In this document: in pieces, positions 25,796 to 35,800 of the stretch
How positions within the stretch are numbered: position 1 is the first letter of the stretch
Layout: every line of letters starts with the position of its first letter
DNA from: Verrucomicrobiaceae bacterium
GTDB taxonomy: Bacteria > Verrucomicrobiota > Verrucomicrobiia > Verrucomicrobiales > Akkermansiaceae
Length of the DNA stretch: 64,000 nt
Assembly: GCA_027491155.1 (NCBI GenBank)
Contig: JAIXWR010000022.1
Coordinates: 1-64,000, forward strand
Direction: 5' to 3'
Translations under genes and position numbers: made by a program
Notes under the pieces: generated by a model
The model's database searches: none
What the model was told of the DNA's origin: nothing
Seen by the model: the letters and a program-made list of their open reading frames with translations, nothing else

Positions 25796-28700
25796 ATGAA
25801 AGCCAGACCCTTGATCGATCGCGCCGCCGGCGTGGCTCCCGTCCTGCTCACGCTTTGCCTCGGTGCCCGGGGCGCAACCGTCGTCAAGTCCCCCACGGGT
25901 ACCGACCTCAATGCCGGTGCCAGTTGGGGCGGCACCGCGCCGGCCGCATCGGACATCGCCACCTGGACCGGCTCATCGCTCGGGGCGGCCCTCACCTTGG
26001 GAGCGGACACGGGCTGGCAAGGGATCTCGGTCACGGGAGCGTCTTCGAACATCGACATCAGCGGTGCCGGGGTCCTGACGCTGGGCAACGGCGGGATCGA
26101 CCTTTCGAACGCCACCGTCGACCTTTCGGTCTCCAACAACATCGCCCTCGGTGCCGACCAGTCATGGAAAGCGGCATCCGGCAGGACGGTCACTTCCGCC
26201 GGCACGATCTCCGGCCCTGCGAACCTCACCGCCGGTTCCACCGCCTCCGCCGGCAGCTTCTCGGGATATCTCTCCGCGTCGAGCGGCTCGCCCACCACCG
26301 TCTTCCCGTCCACTTCCGTGGCCACGATCACCTCGGCCGGCGGGGTCATGAACGGCGGCTGGATCGGATCCAACACGCCCGCCGGAACCTACCACTTCAG
26401 CAACAACGGCACCCTGGTCACCTACCAGTTGCAGTTCTACGACGGCGATTTCACCAAGGTCGCCAAGGTCCAGATGTCCCAGTCCGGCGCGAACGTCGTG
26501 GCCCATCAGGTCTATGCGAAGTACAAGTCGGGCAACCATCTGGGGGCGAACTTCGACAGCCCGATCGAAGACGGCCAACCGCCCGTCGGATCCGGCGGCT
26601 ACGGGGTCGTTAGCACCACCGCCGTGTTCGGCAGTTCCCCCTCCGGCGTCGTGCTGCTCTCGGGATCGAACAACTATACCGGTAGTACCACGGTATCGAG
26701 CGGCACGCTGCGGGCCGGCAGCGGTTCCGCCTTCGGCGTGGACTCGGCCGTCAGCCTGTCGGGCACCCCGGGGGCCACGCTGGACCTGAACGGCTTCAAC
26801 AACAGCATCGGATCCCTTTCCGGCGCCGGCACGGTCTCGCTCGCCAATGCCACGCTGACCCTTGGAAGCAACAACACCAGCCCCGCCGCCTTCACGGGGG
26901 TCTTCACCGGTCCGGGAACGGTGGTCAAGACGGGAACCGGCCAACTGACCCTCGGCATGGGGGCGGCCACCGACTTCACGCAACTCGTGGTGCGCTCCGG
27001 ATCCGCCAGCACCACCGTCACCAATCTCGGCACCTCGTCCACCATCGTCCTCGGCGACGCCTCCACCGGCAGCTCGGACGTGCAGTTCACCACCACCGGG
27101 GCCAGCATCACACGCCCGATCACGGTGACCAGCAACGGAACCGGTGCCGCGGTCATCGGCAGCACCGGCGGCGCGGGCAACACCCAGGTCACCGGCCAGA
27201 TCACGCTGGAGCGCGCCGTAACCATCACCGCGGGCGGCACCGACCGCACCTCGTGGACCGGCAAGATCACGGGGAATGTCGGGACGCTCACCTTCGCCGG
27301 AGGGAACCGCACGGTGCTGGAAAGCGCCAGCGGCCTCAACGACTTCACCGGCTCGGTGGTGGTCACCGGCACGGGAACCGTCCTGCAGATCGGCGCGGGA
27401 ACCCTGAGCGGCGAGAACATCCCGGACAGCTCCGATGTCACGGTCGAGGCCGGCACCTTCCTCAAGCTCGCCAACGTGGGCACCTGCATCGAAACCATCA
27501 ACGGCCTGAACGGCGCGGGGATCGTCCGCCGCCACGAAGGCGTGGGCGGGACGCAAACGCTGGTCGTCGGGGCCGCCAACGGCAGCGGCACCTTCAGCGG
27601 CACCCTCCAGAGCGGCGCCGGCCCGCTGGCCTTCGTGAAGGCCGGAGCCGGAACCCAGACCCTCACCGGGGTGAACACCTACACCGGCCCCACCACGATC
27701 AGCGGGGGCATCCTCAAGCTCGGCACGGGCGGGTCGATCGCGAACACCTCGTCGGTCACCGTCGCCGCCGGGGCGACCTTCGATGCCGCCGACACCGGAT
27801 TCACGCTCGGCGCCGGCAAGACCCTCGCCGCCGGCGATTCGGCACCGGGCGACGACGTGACGGGCGCGATCGTTTCGGAAGGCATCCTGCGTCCCGGCGG
27901 CAACGGGGGCCTCGGCACCATCACCGGGATCACCAGCCTTGCCCTCGGCGGCACCATGGACTGGGAACACTCGGCCGGTTCGACCGCGTCCGATTCCATC
28001 GCGATCAACGGCACGCTGACGATCTCTCCCGGCTTCACCTTCAACCCGGCCGGGATCGGGGTGCCTTCGTCCGGAACCCGCAGCTACACGGTGGTGGGCG
28101 GCCTCGCCACGCCCCTGACCCCCGGCGACATCGCGAATCTTCCCACCCTTCCGCCCAACTACACCTGGGACACTTCCGACCCGGTGGCCTTGAAAATCAC
28201 CCATGTCCAGCCGGGGGCGTCGCTGACCTGGAAGGGCACCGTGAGCGGGGACTGGGACCTCACCGATGCCAACTGGACCGGCGGCAGCGGGGTCTTCCAG
28301 AGCGGCGACCTTTGCACCTTCGACGACAGCGCCACCGGGACCACCATCTTGGAGATCCTTTCCGACCTTGAGCCCGGTTCGGTGGTCGTGAACAACAGCA
28401 CGGCAAAGAACTACACGATCGGTTCGGCCGGCGGTTTCGGCGTGGCCGGCACCTGTTCGCTGATCAAGACGGGCAACGGCCTGCTCACCCTGACCGCCTA
28501 CAACATCCACAGCGGCGGCACGATCCTCAGCGACGGCGTGATCGCCTTCGACCTCAACGGGATCAGCACCGCCGGCCCGCTTACCATGGACGGCGGCACG
28601 CTGCGCTGGCACGGCTTCAACTCCCAGGACATCTCCGCGGTCATCGACATGGTGAACGGCAAGACCGCCACCTTCGACACCAATGACAACGATGTCGCCT

Positions 28701-30211
28701 TGGCCGGCGGTCTCGGCGACGGGACCAGCGCCTCGCTGGTCAAGACGGGCGAAGGCAACCTTGCCCTCGGCGGCACGGGCACCTGGACCGGCGGCACCCA
28801 GGTGCTCCGCGGCACCCTGACGGCGGCCTCCAACAGCGCGCTCGGAAGCTCCGGCGTCGTGGTCGGAACCGGAGCGTACGCCTCATCGCTGATGCTCGCC
28901 AACCGCTCTGACATCGGGAACCCGGTGACGGTCTCCGGAGCGGGCACCGGAGCGGTGACCCTCGGCGCCGACGCCAGCGGCTTCGGATTGAATGCCGCGA
29001 CCTACACGGGGCTCGTCACGTTCCAACGTCCGGCCACCCTCTCCAGCGAGGTACCCGGCGACCGCCTGGCCTTCGAAGGCAGGCTCACGGGAGCGGTGGG
29101 CACCCTGACCATCGATGGTGGTTCGCGCACCACCTTCTCGTCGATCCTCAACGACTTCGTCGGCGACATCGTGATCACCGGCAGCGGCACCGTCCTGCAA
29201 GCCAGCGTGGCCTCCGCGGCAGAAACCATCCCCAATGCCAGCAGCGTCACGGTGGATGCCGGCGCGGTCTTCCAGCTCGCCTCGTTCACCGGCGCGGAAA
29301 CGATCAACGGGCTGTCGGGCACCGGCGAGGTGCGCTCATTCCGCGATGCCAACCCGGGCAACACCTTCGGCGGTTCCCTGGTGATCGGCGCGGCCAACGG
29401 CGGCGGCAGCTTCGCGGGATCGATCGCCGACGGGAACCGTTCGCTCTCACTCACCAAGACCGGCAGCGGCACCCAGTTGCTCTCCGGTCTCAACACCTAC
29501 ACGGGAAACACCGTGGTGGACGGCGGCACCCTCCACCTTCAGGAAGACGGGGTGCTGACCTTCCGGGTCACCAACACCTCGAGCAACACCCTGACCGGAT
29601 CGGGCACGGTGCTGCTCGACGGCAGCTTTGCCATCAACGTCGCGGCGGTCACCAACCCCGGAACCTGGCAGCTCGAGAATGCGGCCAGCCTGCCCGGTGC
29701 CTACGGGGCGACCTTCCAGGTGACCACTCCGGCGGGTGTTCCCTGGATCGATGATGGCGGCGAAAGCTGGAGCTTCGCCTCGGGCAGCCTCGAGTTCACC
29801 TTAGACGAAACCACCGGAACCCTGACGGCCGTGCAAGGCGGGTTCGCGTCGTGGATCGCCGGTTTCGACCTCGCCGCGGCAGACCAGGATCCCGGCGACG
29901 ACCCCGATCTCGACGGCGTAAGCAACCTGATCGAGTATGCCCTCGCAGGCCGCAGCCCCAAGACCGCGGAAGGCGCGCCCGGCACCTTCGCCGGCGGCAC
30001 CCTGAGCTTCAACAAGCGTCCGGAAGCGGCGGCGGATCCCAAGATCAGCTACCAGATCGAGGAGTCCGACGACCTCGGCAACCTCGACACCTGGACCGAG
30101 GCGACCGCCGCGCCGCCGACTTATACCAACGACGCCAACGTCGTCTCCTACACCCTCCCCACCGGCAAGACCAAGACCTTCGCCCGGCTGGTGGTCATCC
30201 AGCTTCCCTGA
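25796..30211 (+). CDS. autotransporter-associated beta-strand (PATRb) repeat protein
   Basis: 1,471 aa with signal peptide (MKARPLIDRAAGVAPVLLTL region). Repeated Gly/Thr/Ser-rich beta strands with typical PATRb signatures: VVKTGTGQLTLG, FVKAGAGTQTLTGVNTYTG, LVKTGEGNLALGGTGTWTGG and LTKTGSGTQLLSGLNTYTG, predicting a long right-handed beta-helix. The end has an Asp-rich stretch (DQDPGDDPDLDGVSNLIEYA) and a C-terminal beta domain. No outer-membrane barrel and no PEP-CTERM motif follow, so this is not a classical autotransporter. Its export route beyond Sec is unclear. The PEP-CTERM gene follows after 33 bp. Confidence 0.9.
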   Translation: MKARPLIDRAAGVAPVLLTLCLGARGATVVKSPTGTDLNAGASWGGTAPAASDIATWTGSSLGAALTLGADTGWQGISVTGASSNIDISGAGVLTLGNGGIDLSNATVDLSVSNNIALGADQSWKAASGRTVTSAGTISGPANLTAGSTASAGSFSGYLSASSGSPTTVFPSTSVATITSAGGVMNGGWIGSNTPAGTYHFSNNGTLVTYQLQFYDGDFTKVAKVQMSQSGANVVAHQVYAKYKSGNHLGANFDSPIEDGQPPVGSGGYGVVSTTAVFGSSPSGVVLLSGSNNYTGSTTVSSGTLRAGSGSAFGVDSAVSLSGTPGATLDLNGFNNSIGSLSGAGTVSLANATLTLGSNNTSPAAFTGVFTGPGTVVKTGTGQLTLGMGAATDFTQLVVRSGSASTTVTNLGTSSTIVLGDASTGSSDVQFTTTGASITRPITVTSNGTGAAVIGSTGGAGNTQVTGQITLERAVTITAGGTDRTSWTGKITGNVGTLTFAGGNRTVLESASGLNDFTGSVVVTGTGTVLQIGAGTLSGENIPDSSDVTVEAGTFLKLANVGTCIETINGLNGAGIVRRHEGVGGTQTLVVGAANGSGTFSGTLQSGAGPLAFVKAGAGTQTLTGVNTYTGPTTISGGILKLGTGGSIANTSSVTVAAGATFDAADTGFTLGAGKTLAAGDSAPGDDVTGAIVSEGILRPGGNGGLGTITGITSLALGGTMDWEHSAGSTASDSIAINGTLTISPGFTFNPAGIGVPSSGTRSYTVVGGLATPLTPGDIANLPTLPPNYTWDTSDPVALKITHVQPGASLTWKGTVSGDWDLTDANWTGGSGVFQSGDLCTFDDSATGTTILEILSDLEPGSVVVNNSTAKNYTIGSAGGFGVAGTCSLIKTGNGLLTLTAYNIHSGGTILSDGVIAFDLNGISTAGPLTMDGGTLRWHGFNSQDISAVIDMVNGKTATFDTNDNDVALAGGLGDGTSASLVKTGEGNLALGGTGTWTGGTQVLRGTLTAASNSALGSSGVVVGTGAYASSLMLANRSDIGNPVTVSGAGTGAVTLGADASGFGLNAATYTGLVTFQRPATLSSEVPGDRLAFEGRLTGAVGTLTIDGGSRTTFSSILNDFVGDIVITGSGTVLQASVASAAETIPNASSVTVDAGAVFQLASFTGAETINGLSGTGEVRSFRDANPGNTFGGSLVIGAANGGGSFAGSIADGNRSLSLTKTGSGTQLLSGLNTYTGNTVVDGGTLHLQEDGVLTFRVTNTSSNTLTGSGTVLLDGSFAINVAAVTNPGTWQLENAASLPGAYGATFQVTTPAGVPWIDDGGESWSFASGSLEFTLDETTGTLTAVQGGFASWIAGFDLAAADQDPGDDPDLDGVSNLIEYALAGRSPKTAEGAPGTFAGGTLSFNKRPEAAADPKISYQIEESDDLGNLDTWTEATAAPPTYTNDANVVSYTLPTGKTKTFARLVVIQLP

Positions 30212-30244
30212 TCGAAACACTCCATTTCGAACGACCGATCCAAC

Positions 30245-30928
30245 ATGAAACGAGCCCTCCTCCTGTCTCCCGTCGTGGCGGCATCCGCACACGCGGCAAC
30301 GCTGATGATCAACCCGACGGCGATCACCTACACGAATACCCCGAACCAGGAGCTCACCGGGCTCAACCTCGACAACGAGATCAACATCATCAACGGGAAC
30401 GGTCTCAGCGCGACACCCACCGTGGGCAACGTGACGTCGGTGACGCATGATTCGGTGTCCTTTTCATCGCCGGGCAATGCCTGGGCCACAATCGACCCCG
30501 GACCGGGCGCAGGCGACTTCTTCGCCGAAGGCGGGAATGCCCCGATGTTCACCATCGACCTCGGGGGCACCTACAGCGTCACCGACTTCGTGATCTGGGG
30601 CTACCACTTCGGCTCCAACAACGGGAACCACCCGAAGAACATCACCCTCGAGTTCTCCACCAACGGAGGCGCCAGTTACGGCGCGCCGCTCGGAATCCTC
30701 GTGCCGAACGCCGGAGCCTTCAACAGCGCGGACGTGGTGAACTTCTCCGCCCGGGATGCCAACTTCGTCCGACTTACGGTCACCGACAATTACTTCGGGA
30801 CCTACAGCGGAGGCGATCGCGTGGGCATCTCGGAGATCCGCTTCATGGGCGACGCGATTCCCGAGCCCTCGTCCTCCCTCCTCGGCGCCGTCGGGGTCCT
30901 CGCCCTTCTTCGCCGGCGGAAGAGGTAA
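30245..30928 (+). CDS. PEP-CTERM sorting-domain protein with discoidin-like domain
   Basis: 227 aa. Signal peptide MKRALLLSPVVAASAHAATL, then a single beta-sandwich with features of the F5/8-type (discoidin) fold: FTIDLGGTYSVTDFVIWG, NHPKNITLEFSTNGGASYG and FVRLTVTDNYF ending GDRVGISEIRFMG. The C-terminus is IPEPSSSLLGAVGVLALLRR plus a basic tail, the PEP-CTERM signal recognised by exosortase. No exosortase gene is in the window. Likely exported to the surface or matrix and co-transcribed with the PATRb gene 33 bp upstream. Confidence 0.92.
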   Translation: MKRALLLSPVVAASAHAATLMINPTAITYTNTPNQELTGLNLDNEINIINGNGLSATPTVGNVTSVTHDSVSFSSPGNAWATIDPGPGAGDFFAEGGNAPMFTIDLGGTYSVTDFVIWGYHFGSNNGNHPKNITLEFSTNGGASYGAPLGILVPNAGAFNSADVVNFSARDANFVRLTVTDNYFGTYSGGDRVGISEIRFMGDAIPEPSSSLLGAVGVLALLRRRKR

Positions 30929-30955
30929 GGCAAGGATCCACCGGGCACCGGGATT

Positions 30956-32770
30956 TCAGTTCCGCAGCGCCGAGATCTCGATGTTTGCCTGCCGCAGGCG
31001 GTCGCAGAGCTGGAGGGCGATCTCGTTGAGGATCTTCGCCTTCAAGCCCGGCAGCAGCTTGCCGATGTCCTCGAAGAGCGGGCGCTGGATCACGCGGCAT
31101 TCCACGTCCGCGATGGCCACCACGTCGGCGGATCGGGGCGAGGCGTCGAGGAAGGCCAGCTCGCCGAAGCTCATGCCCGCCGAGAAGACATCGAGCCGCT
31201 GGTAGCGGTTGTTCCCGAGGTTCAGCCGGACTTCCACGCTGCCGGCGGTCAGCACGAAGAGTTCGTCCGCACGGGAGCCGGTCTGGATGATGGTTTCGCC
31301 GGGCTTGTAGGTCTTGACCTCCATCCGCTCGTTGAGGAGCTGCAACTCCGCGGGGTCGCAGTTCGCGAAGAGCGTGCAGCCCGCCAGCAGGACGGGCGGC
31401 GGCTGCTGGACATGGTCGGGCAGCACCTTGGCCAGCACCGCGTTCTCGCAGGATTCCAATGCCGCGTCCTCGCTGAAGAAGAGCACGTCGTCGGGGATCC
31501 CTGAAGCCGCGATCAACTTCCCGAGCCGGCCCGTGTGGCAACAAACCAGGCGCACGCCGGCCCCGGCGAGCTGCTGCCATACCTCGTGCAGCATCCGCAG
31601 GCTGACCGCGTCCACGGAGAACACGTAGCGGAAGTTCAGGATGATGTGCTGGCAGTAGGCCGCCTGCTTGACCAGCTCGCGGATGACCGGCTCGAAGGTG
31701 GAGAACAGCAAGGGCCCCTGCAGTTCCATCACCCGGATCCGGTCGCCGTAGCGCCTTAGCGCGTGGAAGGTGCTCGCCGGCAAACGGCGGCGGGAGTTCA
31801 CCTGGGCGGCGTTGTAGCTCCGGCGCAAGGCCGGCTGCGGGACCGCGCTCGGGTTGAACATGTGCAGCGAGAGCTCCCGGGCGAGATCCATGCAGACGCG
31901 GATTCCGCGGACGCTGTTGCCCTGCTCGTCGAGTGGCGGCGAGAACACCCCGATTCCGAGCTGGCCGGGAAGCACCGCGAGGATACCGCCCCCCACCCCG
32001 CTCTTCGCCGGCAGGCCGACGCGGTAAATCCACTCGCCCGACCAGTCGTACATGCCGGAACTGGCCATCACCGCCAGCACGTTGTCGACATACTCGTGGG
32101 CGATCGCCCGCTCGCCGGTGATCGGGTTGACTCCCTGGTTCGCGAGGGTCGCCCCCATCACCGCCAGGTCGGCGCAGGTGACGCGCAGCGAGCACTGCTG
32201 GAAATAAGTCTCCAGGATGTCGTGCGGATCCTCGTCGATGATCCCGAAGTTCCGCAGCATCCAGCCGATCGCCCGGTTGCGGTGGCCGGTCTCGCTTTCG
32301 GAACGGTAGATCTCCTGGTCAATGTCGAGTTGGCCGCCGGCGCAGCGGGAAAGGTAGGCCGTGATCCGCTCGATCCGCGACTGCCCGCCGGAGGCGAGGA
32401 TCTGACCGCAGGTGGCGATTGCCCCGGCGTTGATCATCGGGTTGAAGGGCGCGCCGCTGCCCGCCTTGAGGCTGATCGCGTTGAAGGCATCGCCCGAAGG
32501 CTCGACCCCGACCCGGGAAAGCACGTGTTCTTCCCCCCGGTCCTCGAGCGCGAGTCCGTAGGAAAGGGCCTTGGAGATCGACTGGATGGTGAACTTCTGC
32601 CGGGTGTCCCCCACCTCGTAGAGATGGCCGTCGCGGGTCGCGATGCAGATGCCGAAGTGGTCGGGATTGGCGTGGGAGAGCTCCGGAATGTAATCGGCCA
32701 CCTTGCCGTCGCGAAGGGCGGCATAGCGGTCGTGCAGGATCTTGAGAACCTGGGAAACAGGGGATTTCAT
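30956..32770 (-). CDS. glsA: glutaminase A fused to STAS and cyclic-nucleotide-binding domains
   Basis: 604 aa; plain GlsA is about 310. Residues 1-310 are a beta-lactamase-like glutaminase converting glutamine to glutamate and ammonia: catalytic Ser64 and Lys67 in TIQSISKALS, then NPMINAGAI, SETGHRNRAIGW and LPAKSGVGGGILAVLPG. Residues about 345-445 are a STAS domain, but the usual phosphorylatable DSSG is DAVS (387-390), so phospho-switching is unlikely. Residues about 465-590 form a cyclic-nucleotide-binding domain with an intact cassette: FGELAF (Glu537) and Arg546 in ASPRSADV. cAMP control of glutaminase activity is therefore plausible, but inferred. It is the last gene of a minus-strand series that also contains an adenylate cyclase, 85 bp after the giant protein. 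Confidence 0.93.
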   Translation of the reverse strand: MKSPVSQVLKILHDRYAALRDGKVADYIPELSHANPDHFGICIATRDGHLYEVGDTRQKFTIQSISKALSYGLALEDRGEEHVLSRVGVEPSGDAFNAISLKAGSGAPFNPMINAGAIATCGQILASGGQSRIERITAYLSRCAGGQLDIDQEIYRSESETGHRNRAIGWMLRNFGIIDEDPHDILETYFQQCSLRVTCADLAVMGATLANQGVNPITGERAIAHEYVDNVLAVMASSGMYDWSGEWIYRVGLPAKSGVGGGILAVLPGQLGIGVFSPPLDEQGNSVRGIRVCMDLARELSLHMFNPSAVPQPALRRSYNAAQVNSRRRLPASTFHALRRYGDRIRVMELQGPLLFSTFEPVIRELVKQAAYCQHIILNFRYVFSVDAVSLRMLHEVWQQLAGAGVRLVCCHTGRLGKLIAASGIPDDVLFFSEDAALESCENAVLAKVLPDHVQQPPPVLLAGCTLFANCDPAELQLLNERMEVKTYKPGETIIQTGSRADELFVLTAGSVEVRLNLGNNRYQRLDVFSAGMSFGELAFLDASPRSADVVAIADVECRVIQRPLFEDIGKLLPGLKAKILNEIALQLCDRLRQANIEISALRN

Positions 32771-32855
32771 GGGTTGGGTCGGCTGCCAATAGCAGCTTGA
32801 ATACCCAAACGCCCCCTCCTTGCGGAAAAAGCGCCGAATTGAGGGTCGAAACCCG

Positions 32856-35800
32856 TCAAGGCCCCGTCGCTTCGGCGGTCACACGGTAGAATCCTTGTGT
32901 CATACTCGCGTCGGGATCGGTCAAAGTCAGGTTCCCGTCGGCCGTCAAGGGGCCCGACGTGATGACATCGGTCCATGGGCCGCTGGCGAGATTGGCGCTC
33001 CGCTGGAGGGTGTACGTCCGCCCCGTCCTGCCCGACACCACTGCCGAGAAAGCGGTGCCGCTCCGTTCGACCGAAATCACCCGGAACACGTCCGCCGGAT
33101 CGAGCGGATCAGTCCCGGCCGAATACTCGTCGAGGTTCGAGCTGCCATCGCCGTCCGGATCCTCGCCGTCGGCCGCGGTGCCCGCATTCGAGGTGGATCC
33201 GAAGTTCTCGACGCGCCAGGAGGCGACCCCTGAAATCTGGGGCACGTAGGTGATGATGAGGGTGGTCAGGTTGTTCGCCAGGACCTTGACCGTCTGCTGG
33301 GGAATCGCCTGGAAGCCGGCGATCTCCCGGAACTGGACGACGTAGTCGCCGGGGGTGAGGTTGTTCTTCCGGGTGCCCGAAGCAAGGAAGCTGGAATCCG
33401 TGCCGAGCTTCCAAAGCGCCCCGGCGGTCCGGGCTTCGGCAGGCTCCAGGATCACCGTCAGCGACCCCTTGGTGGACGTGGTGGAAACGGCGGTGTAGCT
33501 GGTTTGCGAGATACCGCCGCTGTTGTTGTTGTTGCCCGTGTTGGCGGTGGTCTCCGCGCGGTTGAAGAGGTCGATCACGCCGCCGTCGATCACCCGGTAG
33601 AGGTCGTTGGCATTCGTTCCGCCGAGATAAATCGCCACCGGGTAGTAGCTGCCGCCGTCGCGCTGGATCGAGAGCGGTCCTCCCTTCATCCCGTTCAGAC
33701 CCTGGATGGCGGTCGTCCCGAACACGGCGGGTGAAAGCGCGGTGAAGGAACCCGTGGCCGGCCGGGTCGATTGCATCCGGCCGAAGTTCGACGTCGAACT
33801 TCCGCCCTGCACCGGATAAGCGGTCAGAACCTTTCGTGCGGCCGCGTCCAGCAACGGCGAGTCCGCGGTGTCACCGGCGAGGAAGCCCGAGTAACCGCCG
33901 CGTCCGGCATCGCCGAGGAAGTAAAGTGCCGCGGCATTGAGCCCCTGGGCCTCGATGGAGAGACTGCCCGGAGTTTGCTCCGATTCCCGCTGCGCCGCAT
34001 ACCCGTCGAAGACGTAGAAGCCCCGCGGAACCTGCGGCTTGGGCTCGTGGACTTCCCGGTCGCGCTGGAACATCCACTGGACACCCGGGATCTGCGAAAG
34101 GGTCACCTCGTCGAACACGGACTGGGCCACCGTGGCGACGACCCGCGGCTTGACCACGAACCCGCTGTGCGATCCGGCATCGGAACGGACCTGGCCGACG
34201 TAGGCATAGGGCAGGTTGCGGGTGGTCGAGATCGACTCGTAGGACAAGACCCTGAGCGAGCTCGACGGGACATCGAGGTCCGGATTGTAGGCGAAAGCGG
34301 CGGTTCTCAGCTCGCCGGGCGCCACCACGAGCGTGGCCGGAGGAGGCGCGTTCAGGCCCTGGGCCGCCTTGAAGTTCACCAGATAGCTGCCGGGCATCAG
34401 GCCGGTGATGCTGGTCCCGGAATCCCGCCAAACCGACTCGCCGGCCAAGCGCCATTGCACGCGGGACGAGGTGGGAGTGGCCGCCACCCGGCTGGCCGGC
34501 TCGAGGAACACCTGCAGGCCGGAATTCCCCGGCACCGCGGATTGGAAATACTCGCGCTCCAGGACCAGGGTCGGCGCGCCGCTGATCACCCCGACCAATT
34601 CGCGGCCGGGCTGGAGGTAGCCCGCCACGGGCTGGAACTCGATCTCGCGGTCGCCGGTCGTCATGCCGCTGGCAATCGCCCCGGAATCCCGCCACTCGAT
34701 CTCGCCCACGAAGCGCCACTTGCCGGTCCCGGCAGGCAGCAGGTTGACCTGAATCTGGCCCTGGCGCTCGATGACATCGAGCTCCCGGGGGAACTTCTGA
34801 AACAGGCCGACCAAGGCATCGCTCGCGAAGGTCCTCACCAGTCCGGTGCCCGACGACGAGGGATCATCGACCCGCGAGGCCACGGTCCGGTAATGGTAGG
34901 TGATCCCCGCCTGCAGGTTGTCGAGGTCGGCGCGGACCGCGACCTCCGCATCCCCGCTCACCGTGCCTTCGATCGCCCGGATGCGGTTGGGGAAGTTCAC
35001 GCCGTCGGTGCCATACTCGAAGAAGACGTCGACCGCCGAACCCCGCGCACGGACCGAACCGTTGACCCGGACCACGCTGGTGCTCAGCGGGCTGGCGCCG
35101 CCGGTGGTGGCCTGCGGGGCAAGGAACCCGGTGGAGAAGGTCTGGTCCTCCCCTTCGGTGGTGCCGAAGCTGTTGAAGGCGACGAGCCGGAAATGGTAGG
35201 TGCGGCCCGCGAGCAAACCGGATAGCTGCTGCGTGACGAGGGCCGCGTCCATCCCGCTGCCGATGCCCCGCGCAGGGGTCGAATTCCCGTAGTCCGGCGT
35301 CAGGCCGTAATCGAACCGGACAAAGGTGGTCCCTCCCTGGGGATTGGCCGTTCCCTGGAGCAAGGCGGACGAGGGCGTCACGCCGAGGGCCGCGAGCGTG
35401 ACCACCTCCGGCGCGGCGACAGGTGTGCCGCTGCCGCCGTTGGCCTGCCCGGGGATGAAGATCACCTCTTCGCCATAGGCGACTCCCGCGCTGCTCACCC
35501 CCACCAGACGGTAGCGGTAAGCGGTGCCCTCCAGCAGTCCCGAGACCGTCGCCTCGACGTCGATCACGCTGGTGCCGCCCAGATTCTCCTGCGGCGGTGT
35601 GCTTTGACCGAATGGAACCGGGGCATCGAGCTCGCCGTATTCGAAGTAGACCGTGGTCGGCGTCCCGTTCGGATCCACGGCACCGATGAGCCGGACCCCG
35701 CCTCCGGCGAGATCGCTGGCCTGACCCGTGGCCACCAGCGGCGGAGCCTTCGGGGTGACGAAACTCATGGTGCCGCCGAAGATCGTCCCCGCGCCCGTCG

